Shown piece after piece: positions 6,506 to 12,343 of a stretch of DNA of 12,343 nucleotides. Source of the stretch: an uncultured Bacteroidales bacterium (lineage in GTDB: Bacteria > Bacteroidota > Bacteroidia > Bacteroidales > P3); NCBI GenBank assembly GCA_937910265.1, contig CALEPD010000062.1, positions 1 through 12,343 on the forward strand, read 5' to 3'. Positions within the stretch are counted from its first letter, which is position 1, and the number at the start of each line of letters is the position of its first letter. Both the position numbers and the translations under genes were made by a program. The notes under the pieces were generated by a model, which was not told the origin of the DNA, searched no databases, and saw nothing but the letters and a program-made list of their open reading frames with translations.

Positions 6506-7810
6506 TCAAACAATCTCGTCGTCGCCACGCCGCGCTTGCTTGAACTTTTCGGCCATGGTGGGGTTGTCTTTGGTCAACTTCTTAATTGACAATTCCTGAG
6601 CCTTGTTGTTTGCCAAACGCAGATTGTTTTCGGAACTCGTGAGAGCCTCTTTGATTTTCTGCAAATGGGTAATCGACTTGTCGATTTCCTCGATTGCCTT
6701 TTTAAACTTTTCGCTTGCCAATTGGTAATTGCGGCCGAATTTGGTTTGAAAATCGATTAATGAATTCTCGAAATTGGTCACATCGACATCCTTGCTTTGG
6801 GCAAGGATAAGTTGCTTTTTGTATTCGAGACTTTTCTTGGAGGTTTGAACCAGCAGTGTAATCAGCGGGATGAAAAACTGAGGTCTGATGACATACATCT
6901 TGGGATACCTGTAAGAGAGGTCGACAATGCCGCCATTATACAGCTCGCTATCGGGCTCGAGCAATGAAACCAGCACAGCAAATTCGCATCCTTTTTTATT
7001 GCGGTCGTCATCGAGTTTTTTGAGGAAGTCCTCATTGCGGTGCTTTGTGGCGGTGGTATCCATCTCGTTTTTCATTTCAAACATAATGGACACGTATTCA
7101 ACCCCATCCTCATAGTCACGGAAAATAAAGTCGCCCTTGCTTCCCGTAGTGACGTCGTTGTCTTTTTCGAAATAGGCGTACGGCATGATGGGACGAAGCA
7201 ACTGGTTGAACTGGGTTGAGCAATGAATTTCCAAAGTCTCACCTACCATTTTGGTGCTCATACGCGACTTGAGGTCCTTGTAGTAATCGATCATCTGCTG
7301 CTTGTTGTGCAGTTCGATTTCATGTTGCTTCTCCAGTTCGGACTGCCGTAATTTGGCGTTATTCCTTTCGGATTCGACCTGGGATTTGAGCTGGGTGATT
7401 TCGTTCATTTTCTCCTGCATGCTCTGCTGCAACCTGTTGCGTTCCTCGAGGACCGCAACTTGGAGTTGTGCGGTAAGCTTTGAAATGGCTTGATCCTTGA
7501 CAGCCAATGCCATGACCTTTTCGGATTCCTTTTGCTGACTGATGCCCTGAAGCTGTTTTTTGAGCTCCTCCACTTCCGCATTCTTACGTTGCAGTTCAGC
7601 CTCCTTACCATTCAACACACCTTGAAAATGCTGGTTGGCCTTCGATTGTGTGAGCTGCTGTTCGACATTATGCCGGGCCTCTAATTCAGCAATACGGCGG
7701 GACAGCTCCCGCTCGAACTCGGCTGTTTTCACTTGACTGACAATGGAAGCATAATCAGCTTCGTCGACACTGAATACGCTGCCACATTGAGGACATTTAA
7801 GTTCTTTCAT
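6506..7810 (-). CDS. DUF2130 protein: zinc-knuckle, coiled-coil and nuclease-like domain
   Basis: A 434-residue cytoplasmic protein of the DUF2130 family; its function is not established. The start ATG 7810-7808 (MKELKCPQCGSVF) gives the family's usual cysteine-pair N-terminus (C6, C9). The open frame to 7927 adds only non-conserved residues. Residues about 25-190 are a long charged coiled coil rich in Glu, Lys and Gln. The conserved globular domain spans about 185-340, with GDFIFRDYEDG at 226-236 and MFEMKNE at 243-249. The D227 to E245-M-K247 spacing resembles the D...ExK centre of the PD-(D/E)XK nuclease fold (inference). It is followed by CEFAVLVSLLEPDSE (275-289), also family-typical. 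A second coiled coil runs over about 365-410 and the C-terminus is acidic. It stands alone between the acyl-CoA ligase and ftsE, with 129- and 127-base gaps. A DNA-processing role is possible but unproven. Confidence 0.85.
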   Translation of the reverse strand: MKELKCPQCGSVFSVDEADYASIVSQVKTAEFERELSRRIAELEARHNVEQQLTQSKANQHFQGVLNGKEAELQRKNAEVEELKKQLQGISQQKESEKVMALAVKDQAISKLTAQLQVAVLEERNRLQQSMQEKMNEITQLKSQVESERNNAKLRQSELEKQHEIELHNKQQMIDYYKDLKSRMSTKMVGETLEIHCSTQFNQLLRPIMPYAYFEKDNDVTTGSKGDFIFRDYEDGVEYVSIMFEMKNEMDTTATKHRNEDFLKKLDDDRNKKGCEFAVLVSLLEPDSELYNGGIVDLSYRYPKMYVIRPQFFIPLITLLVQTSKKSLEYKKQLILAQSKDVDVTNFENSLIDFQTKFGRNYQLASEKFKKAIEEIDKSITHLQKIKEALTSSENNLRLANNKAQELSIKKLTKDNPTMAEKFKQARRGDDEIV

Positions 7811-7861
7811 ATTTGCTATGTTTTTCGCTACAGTAGATTTCACGATGCTATAAAAACGGAA

Positions 7862-7906
7862 TTTAGGCGGACACAGACAGCATTCTTGTTGCCGAGGCCG
7901 CCTAAA
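7862..7906 (-). terminator. Long-loop stem between the acyl-CoA ligase and DUF2130 genes
   Basis: Perfect 9-base arms, tttaggcgg (7862-7870) and ccgcctaaa (7898-7906), separated by 27 bases. On the minus strand it lies 33 bases after the acyl-CoA ligase stop and is followed by TTCCG and a run of five T. That is compatible with a terminator for the ligase, although the loop is unusually long. It precedes the DUF2130 start by 51 bases and might instead be a protein-binding site or a leader structure. A ten-A run on the plus strand (7914-7923) lies beside it. Confidence 0.45.
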
Positions 7907-7939
7907 CTGAGTCAAAAAAAAAACCATCCAAACAGTCGC

Positions 7940-9796
7940 CTACTTTCTCTTCCAATTGATGTTGGGGAGCTCGAGGCTCGTGAATGCGCTCAGGAAAGAC
8001 TTGTTGGTCTCAACGCCTTTGCCGTAAATTTCGTTGATGATATCCGCATATTTGGCTACAAGCGGAGCACGTTTCAATTTGAGTGTTGGGGAAAGAAGTC
8101 CGTTGGCGGAATTCCATTCGTCGGAGACGAGCCGGAAGGCCTTGATTTGCTCATGTGGTGCAAATTCCTTGTTGTACAGCTCCACTACGGTTTTGTATTT
8201 CTCGATTACCTGCGGCAGTTTGATAAGCTCGGAATTGTCACGGTAATGCAATTTATGTTTCAGTGCCCAATAATGCAATGTATTGAAATTGGGAGATATA
8301 ATAGCCGCAGCATATTTTTCGTTGGAACCCACCACCATAATCTGCTCGATGTACTCCGATTCGCGGAACTTGTTCTCGATAAGTTGGGGTGCGACGTATT
8401 TTCCGGCAGAGAGCTTGAAAATGTCCTTCTTGCGGTCGGTGATGCGCAGATAGCGGCCGTTTACCATCTCGCCCACGTCACCGGTATGGAACCAACCATC
8501 CTCGTCGAGCACCTGAGCGGTATATTCGGGATCCTTGTAATAGCCGAGCATGACATGAGGTCCGCGGGTGAGGATTTCTCCGTCTTCGGCAAATTTAACC
8601 TCAACACCATCAAGGATGGGGCCGACGGTACCCAATTTGACAAAGCCTTTGCATGGGTTGTTGACGGCGATAACGGGGGAAGTCTCACTCAAGCCATAGC
8701 CTTCGTACACATTGATGCCGGCGGCTGCGAATACCTTAAGGATACGGGTTTGGATGCTACTGCTGCCTGTGATAACGGTAAGCCGCTTGCCTCCGAATTT
8801 CTCTCTCCACTTGCTGTACACCAATTTGTCGTAGACCATCTGCGAGAACTGAAAACCGAGAGAGAATTTCTTGATTAAAGAATAATCGAAACGTGCGCCA
8901 TGTTTGAAGGCTCTCGTGTAGAGTTTCTTCTTGATTCCGGAGAAGTCTTTTCCTGCGGCATATAATTTGTCGTAGAACATCTCCAGCACACGTGGCACTG
9001 CACAGAAACCGTCGGCCTTGATATCGGCGAGGTCGTGTGCGATGGTGCCCATGCTTTCGGCATAATAAATGCTTACACCTTTGTATTGGAAATGGTAGTT
9101 GAGGCTGCGTTCATACACATGGTTGAGCGGAAGGAAGCTGAGGGCACGGCATGAAGAATCCATGGGATTGACCTTGGCATGTGTGGTGAAATTGCTGCAA
9201 AGGTTTTTATGGCTGAGCATAACTCCTTTGGGATCACCAGTAGTGCCTGAAGTATAGATTAGAGTAACCCATTCGTCGGGGTCGGTTTCGGACTTGCGCT
9301 GCTCGATAACCGGTGCCCATTTTTCGTGGGTGGCGATACCCGCCTTCAGAATCTCGAGGGTGCGATGCTGACCTTCGATGTTTGCCAGTGTATAGATATC
9401 GGGCTTGTCGCCCTCCATTTTGTTTACCGCAGGCAATATCCTATTCAGCAATAGATTATTGCTTACCAGAATAGCCTTCGCCTCGCTGTGATTGAAGATA
9501 TGGAGATAGTTCTCGGTACTCAGCGTAGGATAAACCGGGGCATGGATAATGCCGCACAAAGAGAGCGCCATGTCGATGAAATTCCATTCGGGGCAATTGC
9601 CGCTGATGGTAACGATGATGTCGCCTTTTTTATAGCCTTTCTCACACAGGCCATAAGCCAACAGGTGTGCAAATTTATAATAGTCGTGGGAGCTGTATTT
9701 AACCCACTCCCCGTTGGTCTTACCGCATAAGATGTCGTCCTTGTCGTAGTTCTTTAAAAGATTCTCCAACAAGTCAAAAGTTCGGGTTACTTCCAT
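7940..9796 (-). CDS. Long-chain fatty acid--CoA ligase (AMP-binding)
   Basis: Adenylate-forming enzyme that converts free fatty acids to acyl-CoA via acyl-AMP, working at the inner face of the cytoplasmic membrane. The 618-residue length is typical of the FAA1/ACSL-like group. The ANL-superfamily core motifs are complete: A3 P-loop YTSGTTGDPKG (181-191), A5 YEGYGLSETSP (364-374), A7 GWFHTGD (434-440), A8 hinge ITDRKKDIFKLSAGK (452-466), and the A10 lysine region LSPTLKLKR (568-576). The PLNHVYER stretch (223-230) is also family-typical. The segment that often reads SGGAxLxP is here TGSSSIQTR (343-351), a mild divergence. Start ATG 9796-9794 sits 25 bases after an exact TAnnTTTG element. The 60-base gap to the nitroreductase and that promoter suggest independent transcription. 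Chain-length preference cannot be read from the sequence. Confidence 0.95.
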   Translation of the reverse strand: MEVTRTFDLLENLLKNYDKDDILCGKTNGEWVKYSSHDYYKFAHLLAYGLCEKGYKKGDIIVTISGNCPEWNFIDMALSLCGIIHAPVYPTLSTENYLHIFNHSEAKAILVSNNLLLNRILPAVNKMEGDKPDIYTLANIEGQHRTLEILKAGIATHEKWAPVIEQRKSETDPDEWVTLIYTSGTTGDPKGVMLSHKNLCSNFTTHAKVNPMDSSCRALSFLPLNHVYERSLNYHFQYKGVSIYYAESMGTIAHDLADIKADGFCAVPRVLEMFYDKLYAAGKDFSGIKKKLYTRAFKHGARFDYSLIKKFSLGFQFSQMVYDKLVYSKWREKFGGKRLTVITGSSSIQTRILKVFAAAGINVYEGYGLSETSPVIAVNNPCKGFVKLGTVGPILDGVEVKFAEDGEILTRGPHVMLGYYKDPEYTAQVLDEDGWFHTGDVGEMVNGRYLRITDRKKDIFKLSAGKYVAPQLIENKFRESEYIEQIMVVGSNEKYAAAIISPNFNTLHYWALKHKLHYRDNSELIKLPQVIEKYKTVVELYNKEFAPHEQIKAFRLVSDEWNSANGLLSPTLKLKRAPLVAKYADIINEIYGKGVETNKSFLSAFTSLELPNINWKRK

Positions 9797-9821
9797 TATA
9801 CTGATATTGATATTGATGATG

Positions 9822-9829
9822 CAAAAGTA
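9822..9829 (-). promoter_or_regulatory. Bacteroidota -7 promoter element upstream of the acyl-CoA ligase
   Basis: TACTTTTG on the minus strand fits TAnnTTTG exactly, 25 bases before the ATG at 9796. A short direct repeat (TGATAT twice at 9802-9813, then TGATGA) fills the predicted leader. No convincing -33 TTTG box is present at the usual spacing. Confidence 0.5.
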
Positions 9830-9856
9830 CGATTATTTTCTGACTTTTATCTAAAT

Positions 9857-10609
9857 TTAACTATCGTGAAGCATATCAGCCTCTTCGAAATATTGCATCA
9901 AGGACTGAGACACAGCTAAATTAACGTTTTTGGGATAGCGTTTGCAGGTAAACAATTTTGCGAGATTTTCGACTTCGTTCTGACGTACCATCTCCTGATT
10001 AAACGGAAATTCCTCTCTTATACGGTGAATGTCGCGGATTTCATCGTCGCTGTACTGGTGGTATTGCTCGTAATGGACGACGCCATTGAGAGGGAGGCGT
10101 TCGCTTAGATGCTGCTCCTCGGCGGGATAACCCATGCTGATGGTTATAACCGGCACAACGCCTTTGGGCAACTGCAGGATTTCGGCGATGGCTTTGGTGT
10201 TGTACATAACGGTTCCCAAATAGCAGATTCCAAGACCGTAGAACTCGGCTGCGACACAGATGTTCTGAGCACAGAGAGATGCATCGACTGTACCGCTCAT
10301 AAGCCAGAGCAAATTGTTGTAGGGTTCATCCTGGCAACCGTTGAGACGGCACCAATGATGATATCGGTTGACATCCACACAAATTGTAAGATACGCCGGA
10401 GCCGTCGAGCCTTGACCGAAATGTTGTTTGGCAAGTTGCATCCTTGCCTCGTACTCCTGAGTTACAACAATACTGTATATCTGCATATTACCCGTGTTAG
10501 AGGCACGGCATCCACATTCAAGAATATCAGACATGACTTCGGGTTCAATGGGTCGGTCGGTATATTTGCGTATTGTACGGTGGGATTTTAATAGTGTCAA
10601 CGTGTCCAT
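9857..10609 (-). CDS. Nitroreductase family protein (FMN-dependent, NfsA/FRP-like)
   Basis: Predicted cytoplasmic FMN-dependent NAD(P)H oxidoreductase that reduces nitro compounds, quinones or flavins; the natural substrate is unknown. The 250-residue length suits the NfsA/FRP-type group rather than the shorter NfsB type. FMN-contacting segments are SHRTIRKYTDRPI (9-21), CRASNTGNMQ (34-43), APAYLTICVD (70-79), and GLGICYLGTV (125-134), with VVPVITISMGYPAE (151-164) and the SERLPL segment (169-174). Start ATG 10609-10607 is preferred over the open frame reaching 10678, because an exact -7 element lies 31 bases upstream of it, inside that longer reading. It is divergent from trkA across a 95-base gap containing back-to-back promoter elements and a 19-base palindrome, so regulation by a repressor is plausible (inference). 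Cysteine content is high (nine) but not patterned as a metal site. Confidence 0.93.
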   Translation of the reverse strand: MDTLTLLKSHRTIRKYTDRPIEPEVMSDILECGCRASNTGNMQIYSIVVTQEYEARMQLAKQHFGQGSTAPAYLTICVDVNRYHHWCRLNGCQDEPYNNLLWLMSGTVDASLCAQNICVAAEFYGLGICYLGTVMYNTKAIAEILQLPKGVVPVITISMGYPAEEQHLSERLPLNGVVHYEQYHQYSDDEIRDIHRIREEFPFNQEMVRQNEVENLAKLFTCKRYPKNVNLAVSQSLMQYFEEADMLHDS

Positions 10610-10626
10610 AATTAGTAAAGTTTTTG

Positions 10627-10634
10627 TATTTTTG
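10627..10634 (+). promoter_or_regulatory. Bacteroidota -7 promoter element for trkA
   Basis: TATTTTTG on the plus strand matches TAnnTTTG, 70 bases before the trkA ATG at 10705. If used, the 19-base palindrome (10662-10680) lies within the trkA leader RNA and could form a hairpin there. No clear -33 TTTG is at the standard distance. Confidence 0.45.
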
Positions 10635-10640
10635 CAACCG

Positions 10641-10648
10641 CAAAGATA
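10641..10648 (-). promoter_or_regulatory. Bacteroidota -7 promoter element for the nitroreductase
   Basis: TATCTTTG on the minus strand matches TAnnTTTG, 31 bases before the nitroreductase ATG at 10609. The palindrome at 10662-10680 begins 13 bases upstream of it, overlapping where a -33 box would lie; this is a typical operator position. The two divergent -7 elements are only 6 bases apart, so RNA polymerase could not occupy both at once. Confidence 0.55.
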
Positions 10649-10661
10649 CGAAAAAAAAACA

Positions 10662-10680
10662 TTATGGACTGAGTCCATAA
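10662..10680. promoter_or_regulatory. Perfect 19-base palindrome, candidate operator between nitroreductase and trkA
   Basis: TTATGGACT and AGTCCATAA are exact inverted complements around a single G. An odd-length palindrome with 9-base arms suits a dimeric repressor or activator. It sits upstream of the nitroreductase -7 element and inside the predicted trkA leader, so a bound protein could affect both genes. On the minus strand the palindrome is followed by TG and a run of nine T, which also resembles a terminator for antisense transcription entering from trkA. No regulator gene is in the window. Confidence 0.6.
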
Positions 10681-10704
10681 ATAACCCTTTGACAACTACA
10701 ATAT

Positions 10705-12075
10705 ATGAATATCATCATTGCTGGCGATGGCGAGGTTGGATTTCACCTCGCGAAGGCGTTGACGGCACTCGACCACAACATCACAGTCGTTGACCCACAT
10801 CTGGATTTGCTCAGACGACTGGAGTCGGAAACAGACTTGCTGACCATAACTGGTGATTCGACATCGCCGCGAGTGCTTACCGAAGCCAACGTTTCAGAAT
10901 GCGATTTATTCCTCTCGGTACTTCATGACGAGAACATCAACTTGATAACCTGCATTTTGGCCCGGAAGATGGGGGCAAAGAGAACGGTATCGCGTGTTTC
11001 CAATGCCGAGTTGTTGTCGTCGCCGTACAAAAACGTTTTCCATGAATTGGGCATTGATGAGATGGTTTGTCCCGAGCGCATTGCGGCAAAAGAGATCAGC
11101 AACCTTTTGAACGAATCGGTGGTCACCGAATTTTTCGATTTCTCGGAGGGACTTCTTTGCATGTATGTGATTCGTCTGGAACCTCAATCGATGCTTGTCG
11201 GACTGCGCCGAGGCTATTACGAAGAACCTGAAGAAGGTACCCTTTCGTCGATTGACACAATGTCAGCCATACGTGTTGTTGCTGTGCAACGCAACGGGCG
11301 TACATTTATCCCCCATGCCGACTTTGTGTTTGAACAAGGAGATTTGGTACACATGATTGCCAAGGGGACCGAATCAAACCTCATTAAAACAATTGCCGGG
11401 AAAAAAGGTGTTACCATTGAGACGGCCACCATCATAGGAGGCGGACGTATAGGACGATTTGCCACTCATTTGCTGAACAATCGTATGGAGATAACGATTG
11501 TTGACCAGGACCTCGCGCGCTGCAAAGACCTGGCCACCGAGTTTGGCAATAAAAAGACAATAGTGCTGAACGGAGATGCCACTGACAACGACTTCCAGAC
11601 AAGCAATCAATTATTCAACACTGATGCCTTCATAGCAGTGACCGATTCGTCGGAAACCAATGTACTGACCTGCCTCAGTGCCAAAAAGATGGGTGTTGGA
11701 CGCACCATAGCCTTGGTGGAAAACATAGGATTCATCAATCTGTCGCAGGAAATCGGAATTGACACGATCATCAACAAAAAACTGATAACAGCCAGTTATA
11801 TAGCGCGTTTCATCGTCAAAGGAGAGGCCTACCGAAGCAAATGGCTCAGCGGAACGAATGCCGAGGTCATTGAATTGGTTGTTGGAAGCTCGTCGCCGGC
11901 CGCCAAAAAGCCTATCGGAAAACTCAAGTTTCCTGAAGGTGCCGTAATCGGAGGCATCATCCGCGGAAATGAAACCATACTTCCGACGCGTGACACTCAA
12001 CTGAAAGAGAAGGACAAGGTTGTTGTATTTGCATTGCCGCAAAGTCTGGCCGAAGCAGCACAAAAGCTGAAATAA
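10705..12075 (+). CDS. trkA: Trk potassium uptake system NAD-binding regulatory protein TrkA
   Basis: Cytoplasmic gating subunit of the Trk K+ transporter; it binds NAD(H) or other nucleotides and controls the TrkH channel. The 456-residue protein has the two tandem RCK halves typical of full-length TrkA. The first Rossmann fold starts with IIAGDGEVG (4-12) and has the ribose-binding acidic residue at D30; the second starts with IIGGGRIG (243-250) with D267. Each is followed by a TrkA-C domain (about 145-225 and 385-456), the last containing KKPIGKLKFPEGAVIGGIIR (401-420). Start ATG 10705 immediately gives the MNIIIAGDGE strand. trkH begins 7 bases after the stop, so the two form an operon. 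The gene is divergent from the nitroreductase and possibly shares its regulatory gap. Confidence 0.97.
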   Translation: MNIIIAGDGEVGFHLAKALTALDHNITVVDPHLDLLRRLESETDLLTITGDSTSPRVLTEANVSECDLFLSVLHDENINLITCILARKMGAKRTVSRVSNAELLSSPYKNVFHELGIDEMVCPERIAAKEISNLLNESVVTEFFDFSEGLLCMYVIRLEPQSMLVGLRRGYYEEPEEGTLSSIDTMSAIRVVAVQRNGRTFIPHADFVFEQGDLVHMIAKGTESNLIKTIAGKKGVTIETATIIGGGRIGRFATHLLNNRMEITIVDQDLARCKDLATEFGNKKTIVLNGDATDNDFQTSNQLFNTDAFIAVTDSSETNVLTCLSAKKMGVGRTIALVENIGFINLSQEIGIDTIINKKLITASYIARFIVKGEAYRSKWLSGTNAEVIELVVGSSSPAAKKPIGKLKFPEGAVIGGIIRGNETILPTRDTQLKEKDKVVVFALPQSLAEAAQKLK

Positions 12076-12082
12076 CCCCATA

Positions 12083-12343
12083 ATGCACTATCATAAAGCG
12101 ATAAACCACAAACTACTTGCACGCACAATTGGAATATTGTTGCTGACCATGTCGGCAATTTTAGTCATTCCAATAATAGTGTCGCTTTCAACATCCGACG
12201 GTGCATTTGCCGGACTATTCGGAGCTGCAATGCTGATGACCGTCATAGGGTTATTGTTCAGTTTCGGCATAGGCAGAAAATTCAAATATGACTTGCATGA
12301 ACGGGACAGTTTTTGGTTGACGGGACTGGTATGGATTGTAGTA
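12083..12343 (+). CDS. trkH: Trk potassium transporter membrane subunit TrkH, 5' fragment
   Basis: The first 87 residues of the K+-conducting membrane subunit, cut by the right window edge. Translation from ATG 12083 gives MHYHKAINHKLLARTIGILL. Two hydrophobic segments are visible: about 14-35 (ending VIPIIVSLSTSDG) and about 40-61 (FAGLFGAAMLMTVIGLLFSFGIG). A basic linker and the LHERDSFWL stretch (71-79) follow; the RD/RE-aromatic pattern there is typical of the TrkH region just before the next helix, which begins with TGLVWIVV. The start is 7 bases after trkA, consistent with co-expression and a shared complex. The selectivity-filter loops lie outside the window, so ion coupling cannot be judged. 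Confidence 0.9.
   Translation, partial: MHYHKAINHKLLARTIGILLLTMSAILVIPIIVSLSTSDGAFAGLFGAAMLMTVIGLLFSFGIGRKFKYDLHERDSFWLTGLVWIVV

Noticed and set aside
7811..7927. N-terminal extension of the DUF2130 protein
   Set aside because: It spans the 9-bp stem-loop and poly-A tract, and the family's cysteine-pair N-terminus begins at 7810.
7733..8878. Long plus-strand open frame (381 codons)
   Set aside because: It lies antisense to the complete acyl-CoA ligase gene, whose motifs are unambiguous, and extends antisense into DUF2130. The translation shows no recognisable domain; it is a shadow of codon bias.
10610..10678. N-terminal extension of the nitroreductase
   Set aside because: It overlaps the promoter elements and palindrome, and the conserved fold starts after the 10609 ATG.
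1..12343. CRISPR arrays, tRNA/rRNA genes, transposons, integrases, toxin-antitoxin or phage defence modules
   Set aside because: No repeat-spacer pattern, cloverleaf, terminal inverted repeats, recombinase motifs or defence-gene families were seen on either strand by reading.

Overview
The window looks like chromosomal DNA of a gut-type Bacteroidales (Bacteroidota). Three observations support this: the protein families are typical of that group (SerRS, RlmH, a Bacteroidetes-style FtsE, TrkA/TrkH, a long-chain acyl-CoA ligase, an OmpA-family protein); starts lack a clear Shine-Dalgarno; and several start regions carry the Bacteroidota sigma -7 element TAnnTTTG (upstream of ftsE, of the acyl-CoA ligase, and twice, divergently, between the nitroreductase and trkA). 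I see no rRNA, tRNA, CRISPR array, insertion sequence, integrase or phage gene. Most of the window is housekeeping sequence.

Layout. Positions 1-10609 are read from the minus strand, 10705-12343 from the plus strand. In minus-strand reading order from the right: a nitroreductase (10609-9857); a long-chain acyl-CoA ligase (9796-7940); a DUF2130 coiled-coil, nuclease-like protein (7810-6506); ftsE with a reading-frame break (6378-5679); then a compact cluster of a secreted OmpA-family protein, a FemAB/GNAT-like acyltransferase, a class I SAM methyltransferase and rlmH (5439-2166). serS (1994-717) follows, then the start of a FAD/NAD-binding oxidoreductase subunit (632 to the left edge). On the plus strand, trkA and the beginning of trkH form a potassium-uptake operon.

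How the genes relate. The ompA, acyltransferase, methyltransferase and rlmH genes are packed with overlaps or a 1-base gap. They are therefore probably co-transcribed, with translational coupling at the acyltransferase/methyltransferase ATGA junction. The acyltransferase-methyltransferase pair is the least understood part and may modify a cell-envelope or secreted small molecule (inference). trkA and trkH encode the regulatory and membrane subunits of one K+ transporter. The 95-base gap between the nitroreductase and trkA holds back-to-back promoter elements and a perfect 19-base palindrome, which makes it a compact candidate regulatory switch.

Non-coding points of interest: the 19-base palindrome at 10662-10680; a G-quadruplex motif just after the rlmH stop; a 35-base hairpin just after the ftsE stop; a candidate three-stem structure upstream of ftsE; and a 9-bp stem between the acyl-CoA ligase and DUF2130 genes. 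The clearest anomaly is the ftsE frame break at 6059-6063. I found no convincing new multi-gene defence or mobile system.
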